A stretch of DNA of 64,000 bases from Methanoculleus taiwanensis. Lineage in GTDB: Archaea > Halobacteriota > Methanomicrobia > Methanomicrobiales > Methanoculleaceae. Below are positions 18,011-27,008 of this stretch, piece after piece. The stretch lies in assembly GCF_004102725.1 (NCBI RefSeq), contig NZ_LHQS01000001.1, positions 849,327-913,326 of the forward strand, written 5' to 3'. How positions within the stretch are numbered: the stretch's first letter is position 1; every line of letters begins with the position of its first letter. The position numbers and the translations under genes were made by a program. The notes below the pieces were generated by a model. That model was given only the letters and a program-made list of their open reading frames with translations, searched no databases and was not told the DNA's origin.

Positions 18011-18844
18011 TCACCTCCTGCCGAGGAAGAGACCCGCTGCGCCGATCGCCAGGAGTGCCGGCAGCAGCGAGAGGGGTGTCTCGACGTTCCCGGCAGTGGT
18101 CGCATCGGCAGAGGCTGTGGTGCCCTGGAGCGACTTGACGAGCGCACTTCGCTCACCCTGGTAGCCGCCCTCGTAGACCCTGACCTCGTCCACCCACTTC
18201 ACCGACAGGCCGCTCGTGGAGGGGAGCAGGTCATAGAAGTGCTGCGCGGCCTCCGGCAGCGTCTCGTACATATCCTGGTTGCCGTAGACGTGCAGGCCTT
18301 CCGCATTCGTCGAGTTGTCGGCGAAGAACGTAAGCCGCATGCCGTTGTAGAACTCCGGGACGTAGCCGGTGCCCTGGCGCTCGCCCGCTCCCGTCTCGTC
18401 GCCGTTGTACCAGGTGATCCCGATCGGCCCCTGCCGGGGATCGGGCTCATAGACGTTTTCGTAGACGAACTCGACGTGGTAGCCGTCGGCGGCCTTCACC
18501 ATCACTTCGTCGCCGGGCTCTGCGCCGCCGACCAGTTCGGCGAGATCGCGGATGTCGGTGCCCTTCACGGCACCCCGATCCTTAAAATTCGCCGTCTCGT
18601 TCGGATCCCACTTATCCCCTTCGAAGATGGGCCCCTGGTGGTAGTAGTGGGTCACGCCGTCCCCGAGCACCGGGAGGTTCTTCTCCATCCAGCGGTAGTC
18701 CACTGTCGTTTCGTTCAGGATCGTCGTTCCGTCGCCCGCAATCTTCACCACGTGAAGTTCGGTAGTGGGCGCTGCCGCCGCCGCACCCGCCGCTGCCAGC
18801 AGGAGCAGGGCGACCGCGAGCAGTCGTGTCGGTAGTGATGCCAT
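18011..18844 (-). CDS. Secreted membrane-anchored protein with divergent sulfite-oxidase-fold domain
   Basis: A 277-residue protein: signal peptide (1-25), a domain of about 210 residues, a Thr/Ala linker and a C-terminal membrane anchor ending FLGRR. The domain (VDYRWMEKNLPVLGDGVTHYYHQG in part, GAVKGTDIRDLAELVGG, VKAADGYHVEF, GLSVKWVDEVRVYEGG) recurs in the genes at 18884 and 22654. The last strand, VKWVDEVRVY, matches the sulfite-oxidase-fold lipoprotein next door. It has no Cys. It should face the outside. Function unknown. Confidence 0.8.
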   Translation of the reverse strand: MASLPTRLLAVALLLLAAAGAAAAAPTTELHVVKIAGDGTTILNETTVDYRWMEKNLPVLGDGVTHYYHQGPIFEGDKWDPNETANFKDRGAVKGTDIRDLAELVGGAEPGDEVMVKAADGYHVEFVYENVYEPDPRQGPIGITWYNGDETGAGERQGTGYVPEFYNGMRLTFFADNSTNAEGLHVYGNQDMYETLPEAAQHFYDLLPSTSGLSVKWVDEVRVYEGGYQGERSALVKSLQGTTASADATTAGNVETPLSLLPALLAIGAAGLFLGRR

Positions 18845-18883
18845 AATTGTGTCAGTCTCCAGTATCTGTTCGTCTTTACTTTG

Positions 18884-21202
18884 TTACGCCTCTTCGAGCG
18901 CCACAGTGCACCCGGCCGTCGCCCCCGGCGTCACGACGACATTTTCGATAGTCCTGCTCTCCGTCTCGCCGACGACCTTCACCGCGTACGTGCCAATCCG
19001 CATCCCCGGAAAGGTGTGCGGGGTCGTCTCCCCGGTATAGCGGCCGTAGAGGTAGATCTTCGCCCCCGGTGGGGTACTGTTCACGCTGAGCGAGCCGCAA
19101 GGGTATTCGGTCAGGCTCGATCGGATCGTCCCTGCCGCTCCTGCCGGGGCACCCTGCGGGATCGTGATCCCGCCTTCTGCCGGGAGGTATCCGGGCAGCG
19201 AGAGGGTGATTGTGTGCCTCCCTGAAGATAGGTCGCGGGCGACGGCGGGCGTCCGGAGGCCGGTGGGGTATCCGTCGACAAAGATTAGCGCTCCCGGCGG
19301 GTTGGAGACGACCGTGACGGCGTACGTCTCCTCCGCCCCGGGCATTGCGGCGAACCGCCCCCCGTCCGAGATGGTGTCGGGCAGCGTGATCGAGCGGTAG
19401 GTCGTATTCTCGCGGATGGTGATCCAGGCTCCACCGCCGTCGATATCGACCGTCGCCGGCAGGGTATACGCCGGGTACGCTCCGTTGACGGTGAACGCCG
19501 CCCCGGCAAGGTCGGAGCTTTCGACGGTGATCGTCCGGAGGTGCCGGTTCTGGATACCGTCGATACGGACGGGGGTGACGGCGTCGGGATAGACCCACAC
19601 CCGGTGCGTCCCGTAGTCGACGCCGGTATCTGCGGCATCGATGCTGCTCGCGGATTCGTACTCGAGGGCGATGGTGTGGAGCCCTTCGCGGAGCCCGTAT
19701 ACCACGAATGGGGTGTTCCGATCGATCCGCGTGTTGTCGACGGTGATCGCCGCACCCTGCGGGAAGGAGTCGATGAAGAGTCCGCCGGAGCGGTTCGCAC
19801 GAACCGGTTCGGGCGTCACGGCCGGTGCTGCTGCCGGGGTCTCCGGCAGTCTGCTCTTCACGGCAGGTTCCGGCAGGTCTTCGGGCGTCCCGGCCGGAGG
19901 TTCGGTTTCATCCGTCCCTCCGGTGATGAGTGAAGCGATGAATCGGAAGAGCGCGAAGAGCGGATCGAAAAGCCCTGGCGAGGCCGGGGCCGGCGTCGCG
20001 GTCGGTGTGGGAGAGGTCGTCGCCGTGGCCGCAGGCGCCGTCGCGGTAGCCGGGACGGTTACGGTGAGCGATGTCGTCGGCAGGGGTTTTGACCCGTTCT
20101 GCGACATGAGGACCAGATCGACGGGGGTCGTCTCATCCGCCTCGATGGTAACTGTCGTGGTGCCGTTCTCATACCCGTCCCTGACGAGGGTGATGGTGTG
20201 CTCCCCGACCGAAACCCCCTTGAGGGTCGTATCGGTCACGTTCCCGGTCTCGTTCCCGTCGAGGATGATCCCCGCTCCCGTGGGCAGGGAGGAGACGGCG
20301 ATGCTCCCCTGTAGCGGGAGAAGGGCGAAGGTAATCTGCCCGGTCTCAAGCGCTTTTACCGTGACCCACTGTTCCGGATCTGCAGCGTAGCCATCCTTCT
20401 CCACCCAGATGGAGTGCGATCCGACCGCAAGGTCGCGGATCGTGCAGGGGGTAAGAAGGCCGGTGTTCTCGTCGTCGAGATAGACGAGCGCCCCCGCAGG
20501 GTTTGACTCGACCTCAAGCGCTCCGGTCGCCTCCTCCTCGCTGAAGATCGCGACCTCACTGACATACTGTGCGGACAAGCCCGTCGTTGTCGGCACATTG
20601 GGTTGGAAGAAGTACCAGTACTCAGAATCGAAACATTCCTGCATATCGGCGACGCCGAAGGCGTGGAGACCGTCGGGGTTGACGGAGGTGTCCGCAAAGA
20701 AGACGAGCCGCATCCCCTCCCGGTAGTCGGGAACGTACCCCTCGTCGGCACGGTACCAGGTAATGACCATCGGTCCCTGCCTCGATTCGGGTTCGTAGAC
20801 GTTCCGGTAGGGGAAGGTCTTTGAAAATCCGTCGGATGCCTTCACCCTGACGGTCTCGCCCTCCGCCATCCCGCCGACGAGGTCGCAGAGATCGGCGAGG
20901 TCGGTTCCCTTCACCGCGCCCATGTCCTTCTCTTTGACGTTGGTATCCTCTGCAGGGTTCCAGGGGTCGCCGGAGAATACCGGCCCCTGGTGGTAGTAGT
21001 GCGTCTCCCCGTCCCCGAGGACGGGCAGGTTCTCCTCCATCCACCGGTAGTCGACGGCCGTCTCGGCAAGGACGGTTGCCCCGTCGGCGGCGTAGCGCAC
21101 GACATGCACCTCCGTCGTTGCGGCGCCGGCGCTCCCCGGGATGAGGATGCAGAGGAGCAGCAGCACACTGGCCGAAAGCCGGAACAGAGCATGTATCCGC
21201 AT
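18884..21202 (-). CDS. Secreted protein: sulfite-oxidase-like domain plus five PEGA repeats
   Basis: A 772-residue exported protein. After a signal peptide (1-28), residues about 29-230 match the domain of the 18011 product. Then come PEGA repeats, surface beta domains of the form VESNPAGALVYLDDENTG: two before and three after a Thr/Pro/Ala linker that includes FALFRFIASLITGG, possibly a membrane segment. A sixth repeat is degenerate. The ATG at 21202 has GGTGATC upstream; a longer form from 21337 is open but unlikely. PEGA domains usually mediate cell-surface contacts. Confidence 0.85.
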   Translation of the reverse strand: MRIHALFRLSASVLLLLCILIPGSAGAATTEVHVVRYAADGATVLAETAVDYRWMEENLPVLGDGETHYYHQGPVFSGDPWNPAEDTNVKEKDMGAVKGTDLADLCDLVGGMAEGETVRVKASDGFSKTFPYRNVYEPESRQGPMVITWYRADEGYVPDYREGMRLVFFADTSVNPDGLHAFGVADMQECFDSEYWYFFQPNVPTTTGLSAQYVSEVAIFSEEEATGALEVESNPAGALVYLDDENTGLLTPCTIRDLAVGSHSIWVEKDGYAADPEQWVTVKALETGQITFALLPLQGSIAVSSLPTGAGIILDGNETGNVTDTTLKGVSVGEHTITLVRDGYENGTTTVTIEADETTPVDLVLMSQNGSKPLPTTSLTVTVPATATAPAATATTSPTPTATPAPASPGLFDPLFALFRFIASLITGGTDETEPPAGTPEDLPEPAVKSRLPETPAAAPAVTPEPVRANRSGGLFIDSFPQGAAITVDNTRIDRNTPFVVYGLREGLHTIALEYESASSIDAADTGVDYGTHRVWVYPDAVTPVRIDGIQNRHLRTITVESSDLAGAAFTVNGAYPAYTLPATVDIDGGGAWITIRENTTYRSITLPDTISDGGRFAAMPGAEETYAVTVVSNPPGALIFVDGYPTGLRTPAVARDLSSGRHTITLSLPGYLPAEGGITIPQGAPAGAAGTIRSSLTEYPCGSLSVNSTPPGAKIYLYGRYTGETTPHTFPGMRIGTYAVKVVGETESRTIENVVVTPGATAGCTVALEEA

Positions 21203-21255
21203 GGGGGGGATCACCGGCGTCCTGCTGAAGCATTCTGAAAAAGAGGCATGGGAGA

Positions 21256-22641
21256 TTATCTCCTGCGGAGGAGGAAGAACAGCCCGAGCGCGAGCACCGG
21301 TACCCAGGTTGGGACGGGGATCGGCAGCGGGAACCACGATCCGCCGGAAGCGGCCGTCGTCGTCGGTACCGCCGTTACGCCCGCAGCGGTCTCTTTCGGC
21401 GAGGTGGTCGGGGCGGCTGTCGGTTCACCGGCGGCGGGTGTGCTCACCGGCGTGGCGACGGTCGCTTCGGGGTTGTAGTCAAAGCTCGATTTGGCAGTTG
21501 AACCTCCGCTGCTGCTTCCCGAACCTCCCGAGCTCGGCGGTGTCGTCGGCGTGGGGCTGACCGTGGACGTCCCGATGAGGGCGAAGATCGAGAGGCCGTT
21601 TGGTGATGCGGCCTCGAAGACGTAGTTGCCGGAAGCATCGGTGCCGATGAGCGTCGTCGCAAGAGCGCTTGTGGTGCCGTCATCGGCTCTGCGCATGATC
21701 ACGACCTTCTCCGTCCCGCCGACCGCCGTTACCCAGGCAGGACTGACGGCCATTCTGATTGTCGCGGCCGTGATGACGCCGCCGTCACCGGCGTTCGCGA
21801 TGTTGCTCTTCTGGATGTTCATGACGTATGCGATATCCGTGATACCGCTTCCGGACTGCTGGGCGGTGAGGAGGAACGCACTCTGCGCCGCAGGGTCGGG
21901 CTCTCGTGCTATCGTCGTCGTAAGCCGTGCATCGGACGGCGGCAGTTCGCTCATGTTGAGTGCGATCTCTGCCGCCGCCGTCCCGACAGTGGCATCGACA
22001 TTCGCCGTCACGGGACTGCTCCGTGCGGTCACTCCGGTGACGGTTCCGGTGACGGTCGTCTCCCCGACCGCGGGCTCGCTCCCGGTCTCGATGACGATCT
22101 CTTCCCAGCCGCCGCCCACATCCTGCATCACGATTTTGTTGCCGCTGGTTGTGACGTTGGCTGTAGTTCCCTGCCGGTCGATCGTCACCTGCTGCGCACC
22201 GCCTGCCGTATTCGTCTGAATGCCGCCGGGGGCGAAGGAGCAGTCGCCCGATCCGATCGGGGTCTCTGCATCGTCGCCACCGCTCCCGGTGGCGAATGTC
22301 AGATCGAGCATGCGGGCGTCACCGGATACGTAAGTGATCTCCTGGGCAGCCTGGTCGCCGCCGATCCAGAATGTAACCGTTGGCGCGTCGGATGCGACGA
22401 GATCGAACTCCGTAGCCCGTACGATGAGGCGGTTTGCAAAGGTGCCGGGCTCGGTGAGGGCGAAACGCCCGCGTTCGTTCCAGTTGATCTTGGCGACGAT
22501 GACGGTGCCTGCCGGAGCATCGGCGCCGTCGATGGCGGCGGTTCCCGAGTACTGTGCAGGAAGGACCGGCATCGGTTCGGCTGCCGCCGCTCCTGCCAGC
22601 AGGAGCAAAAGAAATAGTGTGATGATTGGTCTCGCATCCAT
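21256..22641 (-). CDS. Surface protein with PGF-pre-PGF-like domain and C-terminal anchor
   Basis: A 461-residue protein: signal peptide (1-21), beta-rich body, then VVIMRRADDG...NYVFEAASPNGLSIFALIG, which resembles the domain that precedes PGF-type sorting signals in methanogens. It ends with a Ser/Gly/Thr linker and the tripartite tail WFPLPIPVPTWVPVLALG plus RRR, as in membrane-anchored surface proteins. The first residues after the signal may form an ARCHAEA-type cohesin-like beta domain, but this is weak. It follows the 22654 gene by 12 bp and precedes the PEGA gene by 53 bp. Confidence 0.8.
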   Translation of the reverse strand: MDARPIITLFLLLLLAGAAAAEPMPVLPAQYSGTAAIDGADAPAGTVIVAKINWNERGRFALTEPGTFANRLIVRATEFDLVASDAPTVTFWIGGDQAAQEITYVSGDARMLDLTFATGSGGDDAETPIGSGDCSFAPGGIQTNTAGGAQQVTIDRQGTTANVTTSGNKIVMQDVGGGWEEIVIETGSEPAVGETTVTGTVTGVTARSSPVTANVDATVGTAAAEIALNMSELPPSDARLTTTIAREPDPAAQSAFLLTAQQSGSGITDIAYVMNIQKSNIANAGDGGVITAATIRMAVSPAWVTAVGGTEKVVIMRRADDGTTSALATTLIGTDASGNYVFEAASPNGLSIFALIGTSTVSPTPTTPPSSGGSGSSSGGSTAKSSFDYNPEATVATPVSTPAAGEPTAAPTTSPKETAAGVTAVPTTTAASGGSWFPLPIPVPTWVPVLALGLFFLLRRR

Positions 22642-22653
22642 GGTTATCGCTGC

Positions 22654-25600
22654 CTAAGAGGCGATTGCTGCCAGTTCACCGCTTCCCCGCAGGTACACCC
22701 AGTAGCCCTTGCCCGGAAGCATCGCTCCCGTGTCGGCATGTGAGCCTGAGCCGCCGCGGATGATGGCGGTTTCATACTCCTGATTGCCGGCGTCAAAGCC
22801 GAGCACCTGTGTCCATATGTCGCCGAGGGAGAGGAGGGTGTCGCGTGCCGCTGCGGGTTCGGTGTCGGTGAACCCGATTGCGTTCCAGCCCTTATACAGG
22901 TTCCCGGTCGGCGGCGTCTGCAGGGGCTCGTCACTGAAGATGAGCGAGACGTTGCAGGCGGCTGCCGAGTAGACCCAGTACGCCGCGAGCGGTCTCAGGG
23001 TATCGGTCGTCTGGACTTCCTCCCAGTACTTTATCGCTGCATTGTACTGCCAGATACTGTGGTTTGCTGTATCGACTCCGCTGAAGATCGCAGCGGTGTT
23101 ATGGCCGGATGCAAGCCGCTTTGGGATGGAGATGAAGTTCCAACCCTGCTCTAAGGAGAGCTCCGCATCGGCGGGGACCGGGAGATCGATCAGGGCGATC
23201 TCGTCGATGCTCCCGACCTTCTGCTTGTTGCTCGTCAGTGCTGAGCCGACGAGTTTCAGCGGCCATGACGGCTTGTCGCCGTCTGCAGGGAGCGGGGCGC
23301 CGTCTATCTCGTTCGCGACGATGATGTTGTTGTTCAGTTTGATGAGACTGCTTGCGAAGGTCGCGGAGAAGTCGTCATCGGTGCCCTTCACATTGTCGGG
23401 GCCGTAGTCGATGACGACGACGTTGTAGCCGATATCGGCGAGTGTTTCGTTGAAGGGGTTGGTGCCGTAGTCGTGTTTGTTGGTATCGTCGACCCAGCCG
23501 ACGAGGAGCCATAGCGGCATCCCCGACCATTCGTTTCCGTCGGCGTCGGTGTAGGTCGCTCCGTGGCCGCCGAGAGCGCAGGCCTTCCCTGCCTCGAAGT
23601 ACGAACGGGTGATGGTGTCGGTGATAGCGCCGGAGAGGATGAGGTTCCAGTCCTCACGTGCACCGGGGTGAATCTCGACCGTGACGATATTCTTGTTCGC
23701 GATTCCGGCAGCGGACGGATACTGAATGCCGCCGCTCCAGTAGTAGTGCCAGTAATCTTCCGCGAGGCATGCCCGCATATCGTCGGCCCCGAAGATGCCG
23801 TCGGGGGCGTTGAAGAAGAGGCGGATCCCGTCGCGGTAGTCGGGGACGTACTCGTCGTCCGCCCACCATGCCAGGATAGCCTCGCCCTGCCGGTCGAGTG
23901 GTGTGTAGATGTTTGTGTAGTTGAGCTTTGCTTCGTAGTTGTCGGAAGCTATGAGGACGATCTCGCTGCCCTCGGGCGCTCCGCCGACGAGGTCGCAGAG
24001 ATCGGCGATGGACGTGCCCCGGACGACGTTATCGACTTTACCGGGGTTTTTATCCTCGGCCGGGTTCCAGAGGTCGTTCGGGTCGAAGGTCGGGCCCTGG
24101 TAGCGGAGACGGACACCGTCGGCGCCGCCGATGACGGGGAGATTCTCTTCCATCCACCGGTAGGTCTTCTCTGTCTGATTCAGAATTGTCTTGCCGTCAG
24201 CGGCGTAGCGGATGATACGCACCGAGGGCAGATCGGTCGGCTCCTGGAACGCCGTCAGGGCGATCTTCTCGATGTTGCCGACGCTCTTGCTGCCGGGCGC
24301 TCCCTCACCGACGAGGCGGAGCGGGAACGCTGTCCCGGTGATGGCGGAGCCGTTTACTTTGTTGGCGACGATGTACTGGTTCTTGTTTGCTACGATCTCC
24401 TGGCTGGTGAACTCCTTGCTGTAGGGAGAAACGCCACCCGAGGAGACGATAACCGTATAACCGGTGCTTGCGAGGTTGTCGTTGAAGGCGCCCGACCCGT
24501 GCATGACGTCGTCGTCGACCCAGCCTGCGAGGTACCAGAGCGGGACGCCCGTCCAGGTGGAGACGCCGTCGTTGTAGGTCGCGCTGTGGCAGGCGGCTCC
24601 TTCTTCAAACTCGGTTTGTGAGATGACGGCGGTGATTGCAGGTCCTTCGAGGGTGAGCGTCCACTCGCCCTCTTCAGGGCTACCCGGGAGATCGACGAGG
24701 GTGATCGAGGCGATGTTGCCGACCCTCTGTTTGCCGCTCGTCAGCGCAGAGCCCTGCAGTTTCAGGGGGTAACCGTCATCGTTCCCGAGCGGGGTGGCGT
24801 TCAGCTTGTTCGCGACGATGTAGGCGTCGCTCTCTGCGATATCGGCGCTATTCAGGGTGACGGTGTAGCCGTCTTCGGCAGTAACGTTGATGGTGTATCC
24901 TCCGGCCGCCAGCGTATCGTCGAACGTCCAGTGGTTCGAGGTCTCGATATCGTCGACGACGCCGACAAGGTACCAGAGCGGCATTCCCGTCCAGACACGG
25001 TCACTGCTGTCGGTATAGGCTGCAGCGTGGCCGCAGGCTATGCCTTCCTCGAACTCTTCCTGGGTCAGGGTGCGGGAGAACTTCCCGTTCAGGGTTATCG
25101 TCCAGCCGTCGGACGGTTCCGGGAGCCCGACGAGTTCGATCTCGACGACGTTCCCGACCTTCTGGCCTGAGGTCACATGTTCGCCGATCATCTGGAGCGG
25201 CCAGCAGGGTTTTTCCTTCTCCCCGATGACCGCCGGGAGCGGTTCGCCGTTCAGCGTGTTCGCGACGATGATCGCATTGTCACGGGCGACGCTGGCACTC
25301 TCGAAGTTGACGCTGTAGCCGTCGCCGGCCGTGACTTTGATCGAGTAACCTTCGGCGGCGAGATCGTCGTTGAACGCCCCGGCACCGTGCTTCTGGTCGT
25401 CGTCGACCCAGCCTGCGAGGTACCAGAGCGGGACGCCCGACCAGACGTTGCCGTCACCGTCGGTGTAGGTGGCAACGTGGCCGCAGTCGACCGCATCCTC
25501 GAAGTATGCCTGGTCGATGGTGTCGGTCAGGGCACCCTTCAGGGAGAGCGTCCAGCTCTCGGGCTCGGCAACCTCGATTGTGATGCCGACCATCGCGGTG

Positions 25601-26520
25601 GCGGTCTCGGGGGCGACGGGCTTTGTGCCGAAGTAGAACTCTACCTCGTCGCCTTCCTCGAGGGTATAGAGGTTCAGGCCGTCGGTGGCGGGACTGTTCC
25701 AGTCATCGAGGGCGACATCGTTGACGTAGCAGACCCACGTGGTGCCGGCTGCTTTGTCAAAGAGGTGCTCGCCGATGCCGTCGATGAGCAGGATGCCCTT
25801 GCTGTCGTAGGACTTATTATTGACGATATACAGAAATCCTTCTGCATCGGCGACGGCGTCGAGCGCTCCGAGCGGGGTGAGCGTGTTAACAGTATACTCT
25901 GCTCCCGAGGATGCAGTGCAGGTGAAGGTGCCGTCTTCAAGCGTCACCGTTCCGTCGTACAGGACATCCATCCCTTCGTTGACCGAGACGGTGATATTGA
26001 TGAGGGCGGTTGCGTTCTCCGGGGTAACGCCGTTTCCTCCGTAGTAGAAGACGACTTCGTCGCCGTCGACGAGTCCGTAGACGTCGACACCCTCGGAGGC
26101 ATCCGCAAATCCGTCGAGCGGATCGCCGTTCACCATGTAATACCAGGAATCGCCTCCCTTGACGTAGACGTAATCACTGACATTATCAAGGAGGAGAAAA
26201 CCGTTCGAGAGCTTCTTTTTGTCCCCGACGACGTAAGTGAACCCTTCGGCATCGGCGACGGCATCGAGCGCTCCGAGCGGGGTGAGGCGATCGACGGTAT
26301 ATGCACTGCCCGATGACGCGGTGCAGGTGAACGTTCCTTCGGTCAGCGTCACCGTATCGTCAAAGAGCACGTCGGCAGCAGCACTCCCGACGACACTGTT
26401 CTCCGGGGCGTACGGTTCGACCGAAAGCCCGGAATCGGCTCCCGCTACAGGCACGATGAGGATCATCAGTGCGAGCAGCACCGTTAAGCAGATCACTTTA
26501 TTTTCCCTCAAATGTATCAT
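22654..26520 (-). CDS. Large secreted multidomain protein: DUF4430-like and sulfite-oxidase-fold repeats
   Basis: A 1288-residue exported protein and first gene of the operon. Signal peptide 1-27; two DUF4430-like domains (about 35-160 and 165-290; such domains occur in cobalamin-binding proteins); three sulfite-oxidase-like repeats with a conserved Cys (about residues 346, 495, 643) before WSGVPLWYLAGWVDD; one domain like the 18011 product (about 750-930); a fourth Cys-bearing repeat (about 979); and two C-terminal GWNFISIP/GWNAIGFT units. No membrane anchor. ATG 26520 follows AAGGTGAG by 7 nt and is preferred over 26571. Substrate and cofactor are unknown. Confidence 0.85.
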   Translation of the reverse strand: MIHLRENKVICLTVLLALMILIVPVAGADSGLSVEPYAPENSVVGSAAADVLFDDTVTLTEGTFTCTASSGSAYTVDRLTPLGALDAVADAEGFTYVVGDKKKLSNGFLLLDNVSDYVYVKGGDSWYYMVNGDPLDGFADASEGVDVYGLVDGDEVVFYYGGNGVTPENATALINITVSVNEGMDVLYDGTVTLEDGTFTCTASSGAEYTVNTLTPLGALDAVADAEGFLYIVNNKSYDSKGILLIDGIGEHLFDKAAGTTWVCYVNDVALDDWNSPATDGLNLYTLEEGDEVEFYFGTKPVAPETATAMVGITIEVAEPESWTLSLKGALTDTIDQAYFEDAVDCGHVATYTDGDGNVWSGVPLWYLAGWVDDDQKHGAGAFNDDLAAEGYSIKVTAGDGYSVNFESASVARDNAIIVANTLNGEPLPAVIGEKEKPCWPLQMIGEHVTSGQKVGNVVEIELVGLPEPSDGWTITLNGKFSRTLTQEEFEEGIACGHAAAYTDSSDRVWTGMPLWYLVGVVDDIETSNHWTFDDTLAAGGYTINVTAEDGYTVTLNSADIAESDAYIVANKLNATPLGNDDGYPLKLQGSALTSGKQRVGNIASITLVDLPGSPEEGEWTLTLEGPAITAVISQTEFEEGAACHSATYNDGVSTWTGVPLWYLAGWVDDDVMHGSGAFNDNLASTGYTVIVSSGGVSPYSKEFTSQEIVANKNQYIVANKVNGSAITGTAFPLRLVGEGAPGSKSVGNIEKIALTAFQEPTDLPSVRIIRYAADGKTILNQTEKTYRWMEENLPVIGGADGVRLRYQGPTFDPNDLWNPAEDKNPGKVDNVVRGTSIADLCDLVGGAPEGSEIVLIASDNYEAKLNYTNIYTPLDRQGEAILAWWADDEYVPDYRDGIRLFFNAPDGIFGADDMRACLAEDYWHYYWSGGIQYPSAAGIANKNIVTVEIHPGAREDWNLILSGAITDTITRSYFEAGKACALGGHGATYTDADGNEWSGMPLWLLVGWVDDTNKHDYGTNPFNETLADIGYNVVVIDYGPDNVKGTDDDFSATFASSLIKLNNNIIVANEIDGAPLPADGDKPSWPLKLVGSALTSNKQKVGSIDEIALIDLPVPADAELSLEQGWNFISIPKRLASGHNTAAIFSGVDTANHSIWQYNAAIKYWEEVQTTDTLRPLAAYWVYSAAACNVSLIFSDEPLQTPPTGNLYKGWNAIGFTDTEPAAARDTLLSLGDIWTQVLGFDAGNQEYETAIIRGGSGSHADTGAMLPGKGYWVYLRGSGELAAIAS

Positions 26521-26614
26521 AAACTCACCTTTTCGCAAACAGGCTGCCGAGAAGACTCCCAGCATGTGCAAGGCATTAAAAAGGTGGAATGGCGGGAGTA
26601 TATAGTTTGCATTT

Positions 26615-26648
26615 ACTTAATCTAATTAACCAACTTAATTTGATTAAC
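26615..26648 (-). promoter_or_regulatory. Tandem putative Mo/W operators, sites 4a and 4b
   Basis: Read on the minus strand, 26648-26633 is GTTAATCAAATTAAGT and 26630-26615 is GTTAATTAGATTAAGT. Both match GTTAAY-N4-TTA-N2-T and are 18 bp apart, a little under two helical turns, so two protein dimers could bind side by side. They sit about 10 bp upstream of the TATA box of the secreted-protein operon. Confidence 0.6.
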
Positions 26649-26903
26649 CTGCCCGTGCGGCGCCAGGGGGCTTCGATATTGCTGGAAATGCGGATTCCGT
26701 TCCGATTATGCCGTATCTGGGTGGTGCCGCCCTTCGGTGTGCTGCCGTCAGTCCCGGGAGGCCGCTCCGTATCAGGCTTCCCGCGCTTAAGAGTGCCTGC
26801 GAGAGCTCCCCGGTGACCGCATCCGTGGAGTCCGACCAGATCGGGTCGGAAGAGAGAACGCTGCAGTGCCGGCAGTGGAATATGTTCTGCTAAAAATGTG
26901 GAA

Positions 26904-26945
26904 GGGGATGGGTGAACTGCAGCCGATATCGATCACCCCATCCCC
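26904..26945 (-). terminator. Strong hairpin downstream of the TrmO-family gene
   Basis: GGGGATGGGTGA (26904-26915) pairs with TCACCCCATCCCC (26933-26945), a 12-bp stem with one bulge and a 17-nt loop. It starts about 63 nt after the stop of the 27009 gene, so it could end or protect that transcript and shield the operon promoter from read-through. Confidence 0.45.
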
Positions 26946-27008
26946 GAGCCGGATGAAGAGGCCTACGATATGCTTTGGTGACTGGATCAGCTGCCGAAAC
27001 GGGTGTCC

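Larger units (their letters stand above)
26521..27008. other. 488-bp spacer with promoter, tandem operators and a hairpin; no gene
   Basis: On the minus strand this holds the promoter of the secreted-protein operon: TATA element AACTATATACT around 26597-26607, giving a leader of about 50 nt, and two operator-like elements just upstream of it. The rest (26650-26900) has only a 61-codon open frame at 26708-26893 with no ribosome binding site and no recognisable protein. A strong hairpin lies at 26904-26945. Confidence 0.6.

Noticed and set aside
26708-26893. 61-codon open frame in the spacer
   Set aside because: No ribosome binding site, no recognisable protein features and no operon context.
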